Notes: a model not told the origin generated them from the letters alone. A stretch of 64,000 bases of DNA from Clavibacter sp. B3I6 (GCF_030816895.1 NZ_JAUSYL010000001.1:1612001-1676000); one strand, 5' to 3'. Positions 24,943-33,652 are shown, numbered from the stretch's first letter. Made by a program: numbers and translations.

Positions 24943-24982
24943 ATGTGCAGGAACACCACCATCCCCATTCGTTTCTGCACAT
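24943..24982. promoter_or_regulatory. 12-bp inverted repeat between the M23 and BenE genes
   Basis: ATGTGCAGGAAC (24943-24954) and GTTTCTGCACAT (24971-24982) match in inverted orientation at 11 of 12 positions with a 16-base spacer. It is in the only AT-richer patch of the region, between divergent genes, and may be a regulator site for either one. Confidence 0.45.
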
Positions 24983-25070
24983 GAGGAAATACGCGGCGGC
25001 GGCGCGGGGGGACGCGGCTCGGACCCTAGGATCGGGCGGCAGGACGACCGGCGTCCGGTCGGGAGCGCGC

Positions 25071-26306
25071 ATGACGGGGATCGAGGCGCGCGGGGGACGG
25101 GCGCAGGCGCGCGGGGCCGGGATCGTCACCGCGGTCGTCGGCTTCGCCGGCACCTCCGCGGTCGTGCTGACCGGGCTCACCGCGGTCGGGGCGTCCCCGT
25201 CGCAGGCCGCGTCGGGCCTGCTCGCGCTCTGCATCACCCAGGGGCTCGGCACGGTCCTCCTCGCGCACCGCTTCCGCCGGCCCATCACGCTCTCCTGGTC
25301 GACGCCCGGGGCGGCGCTCCTCATCGGGTCCGGCGCCGTCGAGGGCGGCTGGGCCGCGGCGGTGGGCGCCTTCGTCGTCTGCGGGATCCTCGTGCTGGCG
25401 ACCGCCCTCTGGCCGCTGCTCGGGCGGCTCGTGCGGCTGATCCCCGCGAGCGTGGCCGCCGCGATGCTCGCGGGCGTGCTCCTCCCCCTCTGCGTCGCGA
25501 CCGTGACCGCGGCGGTCCGGACGCCGCTCGTCGTGCTGCCGGTGATCCTCGCCTGGCTCGCCGCCGCCCGCTGGGCCCCGCGCTGGGCCGCCCCGACCGC
25601 GCTCGCCGCCGCGCTCGCGGTCGTCGGCGTCGCGCTCGCCGTCGCGGGGCCCGCGCCCGGGTCGTCGCTCGACCTCGCGCACCTGCTCCCCCGCATCGAG
25701 CCGACCGCCCCCGTCTTCACGCTCGCGGCGGCCGTGGCGCTCGGGATCCCCCTCTTCATCGTGACCATGGCGTCGCAGAACCTGCCAGGCGTCGCGGTGC
25801 TCGGGTCCTTCGGGTACGAGACGCCGTGGCGGGCCGCGATGGCGACGACCGCCGCGGCGACGCTCGTGAGCGCGCCGTTCGGCGGCCACGCGGTGAACCT
25901 CGCGGCCCTGTCGGCCGCGCTCTCGGCGTCGCCCTCCGCGCACCCGGATCCCGCCGAGCGGTGGCGCGCGGCGAGCACGGCCGGGTGGACGAACCTGGTG
26001 CTCGGCCTCGCGTCCGCCGCCCTCGCGGCCGTGATCGTGGCGGGCCCCGCGGGCGTCGTCGCCGCGGCGGCGGGGCTCGCGCTCGCGCCGTCGCTCGCGG
26101 GGAGCCTCGCCTCGGCCGTCCGGGACCCGGGCGCGCACCTGCCGGCGGTCGCGACGTTCGTGGTCGCCGCGTCGGGGATCACGGTCGGCGGGCTGGGCGC
26201 GGCCTTCTGCGCTCTCGTGGCCGGCGTCCTCGTGCACCTCGCGCTCCGGACGCGCGCGACCCCCCGTGACAGACTCGATCGACACGAGGAGCCCGACGCC
26301 GCATGA
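25071..26306 (+). CDS. BenE family benzoate/H+ symporter-like transporter
   Basis: A 411-residue membrane protein with about twelve hydrophobic segments. It shows features of the BenE family: GFAGTSAVVLTGLTAVG, ITLSWSTPGAALL, LFIVTMASQNLPGVAVL and SAPFGGHAVNLAALSAAL. Characterised members import benzoate with protons; this one could carry another aromatic or carboxylic acid. ATG 25071 (GGGAG upstream) begins at the homology. Its stop overlaps the next gene's ATG (ATGA), forming a three-gene operon with an unknown protein and an epimerase-like enzyme; no benzoate-degrading enzymes are present. Confidence 0.87.
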   Translation: MTGIEARGGRAQARGAGIVTAVVGFAGTSAVVLTGLTAVGASPSQAASGLLALCITQGLGTVLLAHRFRRPITLSWSTPGAALLIGSGAVEGGWAAAVGAFVVCGILVLATALWPLLGRLVRLIPASVAAAMLAGVLLPLCVATVTAAVRTPLVVLPVILAWLAAARWAPRWAAPTALAAALAVVGVALAVAGPAPGSSLDLAHLLPRIEPTAPVFTLAAAVALGIPLFIVTMASQNLPGVAVLGSFGYETPWRAAMATTAAATLVSAPFGGHAVNLAALSAALSASPSAHPDPAERWRAASTAGWTNLVLGLASAALAAVIVAGPAGVVAAAAGLALAPSLAGSLASAVRDPGAHLPAVATFVVAASGITVGGLGAAFCALVAGVLVHLALRTRATPRDRLDRHEEPDAA

Positions 26307-26710
26307 GCCACGACACCACCCCCGCATCGCCCGGAGCGGACGACGCCGCGCCCCGCGACACCGAGCTGCAGAGCACGACCTGGACCCTGGTCCTCGCGCT
26401 GAGCGCCGAGCAGGTCTCGGGCGACGGCACGCGGTCCGCCCGCCTGGCCGAGGCGCAGGGCGCGTTCGAGCGCCTGCTGCCCGCCGACCACGTCGTCGTC
26501 CGCTGGACCCGCGAGGTCGGCCGAATGATGACCGAGGAGGCGCGGCTCTGGACCCGGTGGGAGCTGTTCACGCCCACGGTCGCGACGCCGCTGAAGCTGT
26601 GGTCGGAGGGCTACGTCGACGAGGCGTGGTTCGCGGAGCGGCTGGAGGACGACCCGTTCGTCCCCGTCGTCATGAAGGCCCCCGAGGGCCAGGCAGGAGC
26701 GGGCGCATGA
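26303..26710 (+). CDS. Hypothetical protein in the BenE operon (135 aa)
   Basis: A 135-residue soluble protein with no recognised domain. After a disordered N-terminal 20 residues come STTWTLVLALSAEQVSG, a helix ending in a basic patch (VVVRWTREVGRMM), WTRWELFTP and the acidic YVDEAWFAERLEDDP. It overlaps both neighbours by the ATGA motif, so all three are translationally coupled. Its Trp-rich character could suit ligand binding, but I have no functional assignment. Confidence 0.75.
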   Translation: MSHDTTPASPGADDAAPRDTELQSTTWTLVLALSAEQVSGDGTRSARLAEAQGAFERLLPADHVVVRWTREVGRMMTEEARLWTRWELFTPTVATPLKLWSEGYVDEAWFAERLEDDPFVPVVMKAPEGQAGAGA

Positions 26711-27591
26711 AGGTCCTCGTCACCGGATCCCGCGGCAAGGTGGGCCGCGCCGCCGTGGAGGCGCTCGTCGCCGCCGGGCACGACGTCACGGGCGTCGACC
26801 TCGTGCGCCCCGTCTTCGACGCCGGCGTCGTGGTCCCGGGCCGCTACGTCATGGCCGACCTCACCGACCAGGGCGCCGCGTTCGCGGTCGTCGCCGGCAT
26901 GGACGCGGTCGTCCACGTCGCCGCGATCCCGCAGCCGACCGGCAACCCCGCGCACGTCGTGCTGCAGACCAACCTCATGTCGACGTTCCACCTCATCGAG
27001 GCCGCCGTGCGCTTCGGCGTGCCGCGCTTCGTCAACATCTCGAGCGAGAGCATCGTCGGCAACTTCTTCCCCGAGCGGCCGTTCCTCCCGGACTACGCGC
27101 CCGTCGACGAGGAGCACCCGCTGCACCCGCAGGATCCGTACGCGCTCTCCAAGGCGTTCGGCGAGCAGCTGATGGACGCGGCCGTGCGCCGGTCCGACAT
27201 CCGCGTGATCTCGCTCCGCCCGAGCACCGTGCACAACGAGGACAACTACGCGTCCAACCTCGGCAAGCAGGTGCGCGACGCCTCCGTGCTCACGGCGAAC
27301 CTCTGGAGCTACATCGACGCGGACGACCTGGCTGACGCCATCGTGCTGTCGGTCACCTCCGACCTGCCCGGCCACGAGGTGTTCTACATCGCCGCCGCCG
27401 ACAACGCGGGCGGGCACGACTTCGCCGCCGAGCTGCACCGGCACTACGGCGACGCCATCGAGCTGCGGGCCCTCGAGCGGGTGGACTCCTCGGGCATCTC
27501 GACCGCGAAGGCCCGCCGGCTCCTCGGCTGGGAGCCGAAGCGCTCCTGGCGCGACCACCTCGACGCCGACGGGAACGCGCTGCCCCGCTAG
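26707..27591 (+). CDS. NAD-dependent epimerase/dehydratase family oxidoreductase
   Basis: A 294-residue extended short-chain dehydrogenase. The cofactor loop VLVTGSRGKVGRA (4-16), the VVHVAAIPQPTG segment, the catalytic Ser in NISSESIVG and the YALSK pair (Tyr/Lys) are all present, so an active NAD(P) enzyme on a sugar or similar polyol is likely. It is closest in layout to uronate/sugar dehydrogenases of the SDR family. It is coupled by ATGA to the preceding protein. Its stop TAG and the stop of the convergent LacI gene share a CTAG tetramer. Confidence 0.86.
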   Translation: MKVLVTGSRGKVGRAAVEALVAAGHDVTGVDLVRPVFDAGVVVPGRYVMADLTDQGAAFAVVAGMDAVVHVAAIPQPTGNPAHVVLQTNLMSTFHLIEAAVRFGVPRFVNISSESIVGNFFPERPFLPDYAPVDEEHPLHPQDPYALSKAFGEQLMDAAVRRSDIRVISLRPSTVHNEDNYASNLGKQVRDASVLTANLWSYIDADDLADAIVLSVTSDLPGHEVFYIAAADNAGGHDFAAELHRHYGDAIELRALERVDSSGISTAKARRLLGWEPKRSWRDHLDADGNALPR

Positions 27592-28628
27592 GCGGATCCG
27601 GCCGCGGGCGCCGGTCCGGTCGACGCGCGGGCCACGAGCGACGTCGGCACCACCGTGGTGCCGGCGTCGCCGCCGTCGAGCCGCTCGATGAGCCGGCGGG
27701 CGGCCGCGGCGCCGAGCGCGGTGCGGTCGACGGCGATCGTCGTGAGCGCCGGCGCGAGGAAGCGGCTCGTGCCGAGGTCGTCGTGGCCGACGACGCTCAC
27801 GTCGACGCCCATCCGGAGTCCCGTCGCGGCGGCGGCCGAGTAGACGGCGGTCGCGAGGTAGTCGCTGCTCGTCACGACGGCCGTGGGACGCGTGGCCCGG
27901 GGCTCCGCGAGCGCGCGCGTGAGCGCCTCGACGGCGGCGTCGTGCTGCATGGCGGTCTCGATGACGCGCGGGGCGATGCTGCGCTCGGCGCAGATCCGGT
28001 GGAAGGCCGCCACCCGCTCGTCGTCGGCGCTGCGGTCGCGGGGCGCGGCGACGATCGCGATGCGCCGGTGGCCGAGGTCCGCGAGGTGCCCCATCGCCTG
28101 CGCGACCGCCGCCTCGCCGTCGACGTGCACGCGGCTCGCGTCGATGCCGGGGGCGTGACGGGCGCCGTTGATGAGCACGACCGGCTTCCCGGTGGATCCG
28201 TCCCAGTCGGCCGCCGCGCTCCCCCCGCCGATGGGCGCGAGCGCGAGCCCGTCCACGCCGCGGGCCGCCAGGGTCGCGACGAGCTCGGCCTCGCGCGCGG
28301 GCGAGTAGTCGGCGGACCCGATGACGACGCCGAGCCCGGCCGCCGCGCACGTGGCGTCGAACCCGTCGATGACGTCGAGGAAGAAGGGGTTCCGCATGTT
28401 GCGGATCAGGAGGCCGACCGTGCCCGAGCGCCCGGTGCGCAGCGCGACCGCGGACGTGGACGGCACGTAGCCGAGGCGCGCAGCGGCCTCCTTGACGCGC
28501 GCCCGCACGACCTCGCCGACGCCCGAGCGGCCGTTGAGCGCGAAGCTCGCGGCGGTGGCGGAGACCCCGGCCTCGCGGGCCACGTCCGTGAGGGAGACCC
28601 GGCGGCGCGGGGCGGGGTCGCGGGTCAT
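27588..28628 (-). CDS. LacI family transcriptional regulator
   Basis: A 346-residue repressor. The N-terminal helix-turn-helix VSLTDVAREAGVSATAASFAL is followed by the hinge helix region YVPSTSAVALRTGRSG. A periplasmic-binding-protein-like ligand domain starts at VGLLIRNMRNPFFLDVIDGF, and VSVVGHDDL is a typical C-terminal strand. It is divergent from the ABC importer operon, whose promoter carries a LacI-type palindrome centred on AACGTT (28743-28758), so this is its likely regulator. TAGGAA (complement 28635-28640) is six bases before the ATG. Confidence 0.92.
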   Translation of the reverse strand: MTRDPAPRRRVSLTDVAREAGVSATAASFALNGRSGVGEVVRARVKEAAARLGYVPSTSAVALRTGRSGTVGLLIRNMRNPFFLDVIDGFDATCAAAGLGVVIGSADYSPAREAELVATLAARGVDGLALAPIGGGSAAADWDGSTGKPVVLINGARHAPGIDASRVHVDGEAAVAQAMGHLADLGHRRIAIVAAPRDRSADDERVAAFHRICAERSIAPRVIETAMQHDAAVEALTRALAEPRATRPTAVVTSSDYLATAVYSAAAATGLRMGVDVSVVGHDDLGTSRFLAPALTTIAVDRTALGAAAARRLIERLDGGDAGTTVVPTSLVARASTGPAPAAGSA

Positions 28629-28715
28629 CCGTCATTCCTAGCGGCTCGGGGCGGGCGGGTCGGCGGGGGCCCGGCGTGCGATCGTGTCGACCGCGGCTGT
28701 TCAGACGGCGTTCAC

Positions 28716-28740
28716 GGAGCGGACCGGAGCGGTCCGCTCC
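28716..28740. promoter_or_regulatory. Perfect 10-bp hairpin upstream of the ABC importer
   Basis: GGAGCGGACC (28716-28725) and GGTCCGCTCC (28731-28740) flank five bases. It sits directly upstream of a T-rich stretch and of the LacI-type operator, so it could be a second operator, or an attenuator if transcription begins farther upstream. Confidence 0.5.
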
Positions 28741-28742
28741 CT

Positions 28743-28758
28743 ACTTTAACGTTTTAGT
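28743..28758. promoter_or_regulatory. LacI-type operator of the importer operon
   Basis: ACTTTAAC-GTTTTAGT is a 16-bp palindrome with 6 of 8 pairs matching and a central CG, the hallmark of LacI-family sites. It lies 27 bases before the lipoprotein start codon and overlaps the only AT-rich promoter-like bases. The LacI regulator encoded next to it is the natural ligand. Confidence 0.65.
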
Positions 28759-28785
28759 CATCCCCGACGAAAGGCCCCTCCCGTC

Positions 28786-29850
28786 ATGTCCCCGTTCCGC
28801 ATCCGCGTGGCCGCCACGGCCGTCGCCGCCGTCGCCGCGCTGGCCCTCGCCGGCTGCACCTCCGCCAGCACCGGCACGTCGTCCCCCGCCGCATCCGGTG
28901 CCGCCGACACCTCGGCCGGCACGCTCATCACCTACAACTCCCCCTCCTCCTTCGCGAACTTCGGCGCGCTGCTGACGCAGTTCGGCTCCGAGCAGTCCGT
29001 CGCCGCCCCCAGCGACACCAAGAACTCCGGCCAGGCGCTCGCCGCGCTCGTGGCCGAGCAGGCCGCGCCCCAGGCCGACGCCGTCTACCTCGGCATCGCG
29101 TTCGGCCCGAAGGCCGTCGAGGCCGGCGTGACCGAGCCCTACGAGCCCGCCGGCTTCGACGCCATCCCGGACGGCCTCAAGGACCCCGAGGGCCGCTGGT
29201 TCGCCGTGCACACGGGCGCCATCGCCTTCATCTGCAACACCGAGGCGCTCGGCGACCTGGCCTGCCCGACCAGCTGGGCGGATCTGCTGAAGCCCGAGTA
29301 CCAGGGGATGACCGGGTACCTCGACCCGTCGCAGGCCGCCGTCGGCTACTCCGTCGCGGCCGCCGTCAACCTGGCGATGGGCGGGTCGATCGACGACTTC
29401 GGCCCCGGCATCGACTACCTCACGAAGCTCAAGGCGAACGGCGCGGTCACGCCCGCGCAGACCGCCACGGCCAAGGTCGTGCAGGGCGAGATCCCGATCC
29501 TCATCGACGCCGACTTCAACGGCTACGCGGCGAAGTACAACGACGGCGCCCCGCTCGAGGTCGTGATCCCCGCCGAGGGCTCCATCCAGGTGCCCTACAT
29601 CGCCGCGCTCGTGAAGGGCGCGCCGCACCCGGAGCTCGCGAAGGAGTGGCTCGACTACCTGCTCTCCGAGCAGGGCCAGTCGACGCTCGCGGGCGGCTAC
29701 GTGCGGCCGATCTCGGGCGAGGTGCCCGCGGAGATCGCCGACAAGGTCGAGAGCGCGGACGACTTCGCCCGTGCCGAGGTCGTGGACTACGCGGCGCTCG
29801 CCGACGCGCAGGCCGCCTTCGTCACGCGCTACCAGGCCGAGGTCCGCTAG
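28786..29850 (+). CDS. ABC transporter substrate-binding lipoprotein
   Basis: A 354-residue binding protein anchored to the membrane by a lipid. The signal peptide ends in the lipobox LALAGC with lipidated Cys24, and a Ser/Thr/Ala-rich linker follows. The mature protein is of the type 2 periplasmic-binding class related to iron/thiamine/phosphonate/polyamine proteins (GRWFAVHTGAIAFICNT, SWADLLKPEYQGM, KEWLDYLLSEQGQ). The ligand is not clear. It heads an operon of two permeases, an ATPase and an MBL enzyme. AAAGG precedes the ATG, and the LacI-type operator lies just upstream. Confidence 0.87.
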   Translation: MSPFRIRVAATAVAAVAALALAGCTSASTGTSSPAASGAADTSAGTLITYNSPSSFANFGALLTQFGSEQSVAAPSDTKNSGQALAALVAEQAAPQADAVYLGIAFGPKAVEAGVTEPYEPAGFDAIPDGLKDPEGRWFAVHTGAIAFICNTEALGDLACPTSWADLLKPEYQGMTGYLDPSQAAVGYSVAAAVNLAMGGSIDDFGPGIDYLTKLKANGAVTPAQTATAKVVQGEIPILIDADFNGYAAKYNDGAPLEVVIPAEGSIQVPYIAALVKGAPHPELAKEWLDYLLSEQGQSTLAGGYVRPISGEVPAEIADKVESADDFARAEVVDYAALADAQAAFVTRYQAEVR

Positions 29851-29853
29851 ACC

Positions 29854-30804
29854 GTGCCCTCCCGACCCCTCCGGGTCGGGTGGGGCGGCCTCCTCGCCGC
29901 CCTCCCCGCCCTCGCGCTCCTCGTCTGGTTCCTGCTGCGGCCCCTCGCGGGTCTCGTGATCGACTCGCTGCACCGCACGGTCCTCGGGGTGCGCGAGGGC
30001 GGCCTCACGCTCGACAACTACGCCGCCATCGCGCTCGACGACCGGCTCCGCGCCTCCCTCGTCACCACGGTGCTGCTGTCCGCGGGCGTCACGCTCGTGA
30101 CCCTCGTGATCTGCACGCCCGCCGCCATCACGCTCGCCCGCTCCGGCCCGCGCACCTCCGCGCTGGTGGACGCGGTGCTCGTGTTCCCGCTCGCGTTCCC
30201 CGGCATCGTCATCGGCTTCTTCGTCATCGTGCTGCTCGGCCGCAACGGCCTCCTGTCGCAGGCGGTCGAGGCGGCGACGGGCGAGCCCGGCGGGCGCTGG
30301 GCGTACACGGCCGGCGGCCTCGCCGCGGCCTACGTCTACTTCTGCATCCCGCGCGTGATCGGCACCCTGCGCGGCGCCGCGTCCGGGCTCGATCCCGAGC
30401 TGACCGCGGTCGCCGCGTCGCTCGGCGCACGGCCGTCGCGCGTGGCGTGGACGGTCACCCTGCCGCTGCTGCGCGGGCCGCTGCTCGCCGCCGCGGGCGT
30501 CTGCATGGCGACCTCCCTGGGCGCGTACGGCACCGCCGCGACGCTGTCCGAGGGGATCCGCGTCCTGCCGCTCGACGTGGCCGACGCCCTCTACAACCAG
30601 GGCGACCAGGGCCTCGCCGCCGCGCTCTCGGTGGTGCTCGCGCTGCTGGCCGTGCTGTCTCTCGTGCTGTGCGCGGCCGGCGCGCGGATCGTCGACGGGC
30701 GGGGCGGGCGCGGATCCGGTGCCGCGGGATCGGCGCTCGTCGCCTCGGTCGCGCCGGTCGCCGCCGCACCTGCGCCCGTCGCCGCCGGTCGGGGGATCAG
30801 GTGA
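29854..30804 (+). CDS. ABC transporter permease, first subunit
   Basis: A 316-residue inner-membrane permease with six predicted membrane segments. It has the MetI/PotB-like fold, with the cytoplasmic EAA loop ELTAVAASLGARPSRVAWTVTLPLLRGP (split here as two motifs, AVAASLGA and TLPLLRG) that docks the ATPase. The GTG start follows the lipoprotein stop by three bases. The C-terminal 50 residues are an Ala/Val/Pro-rich extension not needed for transport. Its stop overlaps the next permease's GTG. Confidence 0.86.
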   Translation: MPSRPLRVGWGGLLAALPALALLVWFLLRPLAGLVIDSLHRTVLGVREGGLTLDNYAAIALDDRLRASLVTTVLLSAGVTLVTLVICTPAAITLARSGPRTSALVDAVLVFPLAFPGIVIGFFVIVLLGRNGLLSQAVEAATGEPGGRWAYTAGGLAAAYVYFCIPRVIGTLRGAASGLDPELTAVAASLGARPSRVAWTVTLPLLRGPLLAAAGVCMATSLGAYGTAATLSEGIRVLPLDVADALYNQGDQGLAAALSVVLALLAVLSLVLCAAGARIVDGRGGRGSGAAGSALVASVAPVAAAPAPVAAGRGIR

Positions 30805-31598
30805 GCCGCCGCCCCGGCCACCGCGACGTGGTCGGCCCCGCCGCCCTGGCGCTGTGCGTCGCGTTCGTGCTCATCCCCATCCTCGGCACCGTCGTCGTCT
30901 CGGTCTCACCCGACGCCTCCCGCGGCCCGCTCGCGGGCGGGATCACGGCGGACTGGTACGCGATGGCATGGGAGCTGCTCCGGCCGCGCGTCGGCCCGAC
31001 CCTCGCCGTGACCGCCGTCGTGCTCGTGCTGTCGCTCGTCGTGGTGCTCCCGCTCTGCCACGCGCTCGCCCGCCGGCTGGTGCCGGGCGGGGCGGCCGTG
31101 CGGCAGATCACGATGCTCCCGCTCGCGGTGCCGGGCGTCGCGCTCGGCCTCGCGCTCGCGGCGTCGGATCCCGCGCTCCGCTCGAGCGGCGCCCTCCTCG
31201 TCGTGGGGCAGCTGCTCATCGCGCTGCCGTTCCTCGTCGCGGGGCTCGTGCCGTCGCTCGCGTCGGCCGACCTCGTGGAGGCCGAGCGCGTCGCCGCGAC
31301 CCTGGGCGCGGGACCCGTGCGGCGCTTCGCCACCGTCACGCTGCCGGCGATCCGCCTGCCGCTCGCGGCCGCGCTCCTCATGGCGGCCGCCCTCTCCATC
31401 GGCGAGTTCAATCTCAGCTTCTTCGTGGTGCCGCCCGCGAACCAGACCGCGCCGTTCGCGCTCTACTCGGCGTTCACCACCCAGCGGCTCGAGCTCGGCG
31501 CCGCCGGATCCCTGCTCTTCGGCGTGGCCCTCGTGCCCGCCGCCGTCGCCGCCGCCCTGCTGGCGCGCAACGCCCTCTCCCGGAAGGAGAACGCATGA
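30801..31598 (+). CDS. ABC transporter permease, second subunit
   Basis: A 265-residue permease of the PotC/CysW type with six membrane segments and the EAA loop ERVAATLGAGPVRRFATVTL. Together with the first permease it forms the heterodimeric channel of the importer. The GTG start overlaps the previous stop (GTGA) and its own stop overlaps the ATPase ATG (ATGA), so stoichiometric translation is expected. Confidence 0.87.
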   Translation: MSRRPGHRDVVGPAALALCVAFVLIPILGTVVVSVSPDASRGPLAGGITADWYAMAWELLRPRVGPTLAVTAVVLVLSLVVVLPLCHALARRLVPGGAAVRQITMLPLAVPGVALGLALAASDPALRSSGALLVVGQLLIALPFLVAGLVPSLASADLVEAERVAATLGAGPVRRFATVTLPAIRLPLAAALLMAAALSIGEFNLSFFVVPPANQTAPFALYSAFTTQRLELGAAGSLLFGVALVPAAVAAALLARNALSRKENA

Positions 31599-32816
31599 CC
31601 GTCATCGACGCCCCGGCCGTCCCCGCGACCGCCGCGGCCGCGCCCGTCCCCGCCCTGCGGCTGGAGGGGATCGGCCACCGCTACGGATCCACGCAGGCCG
31701 TCGCCGACGTGACCCTCGAGGTCGCGCCGGGCCGCGTGCTCGCGCTCGTCGGCCCGAGCGGCTGCGGCAAGTCCACGCTGCTGCGCCTCGTCGCGGGCCT
31801 CCTCACGCCGTCGAGCGGATCCCTGCACCTCGACGGCGAGGACGCCACCCGCCTCCGCGCCGAGCGCCGCCGCATCGGCTACGTGCCGCAGTCGTACGCG
31901 CTCTTCCCGCACCTCAGCGTCCGCGACAACGTCGCCTACGGCCTCCGCGCGCAGCGGGTGCCGCGCGCCGAGCGGGACGAGCGGGTGGACCAGGCCGCTC
32001 GAGCTCACGCGCATGACCGCCTACGCCGACCGCTCCCCCGCCCAGCTCTCCGGCGGCCAGCGCCAGCGCGTCGCCCTCGCCCGGGCCCTCGCGATCCGGC
32101 CCCGCGTGCTGCTCCTCGACGAGCCGCTCTCCGCGCTCGACCCGCAGCTGCGCGACGGCATGCGGCGCGACCTCCGGCGCCTGCTCGCCGAGGCCGACTG
32201 CTGCACGATCATCGTCACGCACGACCAGGCCGAGGCGCTCGCCCTGGCGGACGAGGTCGCGGTGATGCGGGCCGGCCGGCTCGTGCAGCGCGACACGGTC
32301 GAGGGCGTGTGGAGCCGTCCCGCGGATCCGTTCGTCGCCGAGTTCGTCGCGGGCGCGGCCGCGCTTCCCGCGCGCGTGGCCGACGGCGAGCTCGTGGTCG
32401 GCGACGGGTGGAGGATGCCCGTCGCGGCGTTCGCGCCCGCGGACGGGAGCGCGCGCGTCGACGGCCCGTGCTTCGCCGTGGTGCGCCCGGTCGGCGGCGC
32501 GAGCCTGCACGCGGGCCCGGTCGCCGGATCCCGACCCGCCGTGGTCGTGGACGTCGAGCCGCGCGGATCCAGCTGGTCGCTCCGGCTGCGGCTCGTCGGG
32601 GACGGGACGGACAGGATCGACGGCACCGAGCTCACCGTCTCGAGCGCCGTCGCGCACCTGCCCGGGCACGCCGTGCACCTGCGGCTCGACGCGCCGGGGA
32701 CGACCGTGCACGCGCTGGCCGCGGACGCGGATCCGGCCGGCCCCGCCCCGGTCCCCAGCCCCGCATCGGATGCCGCGCCGGGCGCCCGCACCCGCACGAG
32801 AGGACGACGCGCATGA
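31595..32816 (+). pseudogene. ABC transporter ATP-binding protein (PotA-like), broken by a +1 frameshift
   Basis: The first part reads a normal nucleotide-binding domain: LVGPSGCGKSTLLRLVAGLL (Walker A), then RRIGYVPQSYALFPHLSV (Q-loop). The frame breaks near 31,995 in CAGGCCGCTC. Removing one C gives DQALELTRMTAYADRSPAQLSGGQRQ split across the junction, then ALARALAIRPRVLLLDEPLSALD (signature, Walker B, D-loop) and VTHDQAEAL (H-loop), followed by a TOBE-like C-terminal domain. The repaired protein is 406 residues. As sequenced it makes no complete ATPase, so the importer would be dead unless this is an assembly error. Confidence 0.85.
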
Positions 32817-33652
32817 CCTGGACCCTGGACATCCTCGGCGTCGCGGCCACCGCGCCCGTCGCCGGATCCGCCGCGAGCGGCTACCTGCTGCGCGGCCCGC
32901 GCGGATCGGTGCTGGTCGACTGCGGCCCCGGCATCGTGCGCGAACTGGCGGAGCGCGGCGCGCTCGACGACCTGGTGGCGGTGGTCGTCACGCACCGGCA
33001 CGCCGACCACGCGCTCGACCTCGGCGCGCTCGCCTTCCGCCTGCAGTTCCCGCGGCCGCGGGACGCCCGGCTGCCGCTCCACCTGCCCGCCGAGAGCCTC
33101 GACTACGTGGACGCCTTCGACGCGCTGATCGGGATCCCGACCGTCCCCACGCTGCAGGCGCCGCTCGCGCAGGCCTTCGACGTCCGCGGGCTCGACCTCG
33201 CGGCGCCCACGCCGTTCGAGGTCGCGCCGGGCCTGCTCCTCACCGCCTTCGCGGCGCACCACGCGGTGCCGAGCGCGTCGCTGCGCTTCGAGGACGCGGA
33301 GACCGGCGCGACGGTCGCCTTCTCGAGCGACACCTCCGACTGCCCGGGCCTCCGCGCCGCCGCGCACGAGGCGGACCTGTTCGTCTGCGAGGCGACCTAC
33401 CTGGCGGCCACGCCGCAGGAGCTCGAGGGGCACGGGCACCTCACCGGGTCCGGCGCGGGCGGCGTCGCGGCGGGGGCGCGGGTGGGCACGCTGCTCGTCA
33501 GCCACATCGCGGATCCGGCCGAGGCCCCGGCGATCCTGGCCGACGCGGCGCGGGCCGCGGGGCCGGACGTCGCGACCCTGCTCGCGCGGCCGGGCGCGCG
33601 CTTCCCGCTCGACCGGCGGACCCGGGCTGCGGAGCGCGCCCCCGCCCGCTGA
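32813..33652 (+). CDS. MBL-fold metallohydrolase, last gene of the importer operon
   Basis: A 279-residue metallo-beta-lactamase-fold hydrolase of the RNase Z/PhnP-like group. The metal motif is THRHADHALDLGAL (His61, His63, Asp65, His66), with later ligands in FAAHHAVPS, FSSDTSDCPG and LVSHIAD. These enzymes cleave phosphodiesters or cyclic phosphates. Its ATG overlaps the ATPase stop (ATGA), so it probably acts on the imported compound. A GC hairpin overlaps its stop codon. Confidence 0.85.
   Translation: MTWTLDILGVAATAPVAGSAASGYLLRGPRGSVLVDCGPGIVRELAERGALDDLVAVVVTHRHADHALDLGALAFRLQFPRPRDARLPLHLPAESLDYVDAFDALIGIPTVPTLQAPLAQAFDVRGLDLAAPTPFEVAPGLLLTAFAAHHAVPSASLRFEDAETGATVAFSSDTSDCPGLRAAAHEADLFVCEATYLAATPQELEGHGHLTGSGAGGVAAGARVGTLLVSHIADPAEAPAILADAARAAGPDVATLLARPGARFPLDRRTRAAERAPAR

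Noticed and set aside
24107..26491. A 794-codon minus-strand frame across the BenE gene
   Set aside because: Overlaps two well-supported genes in wrong frames; Ser/Arg/Thr-rich shadow translation with no motif.
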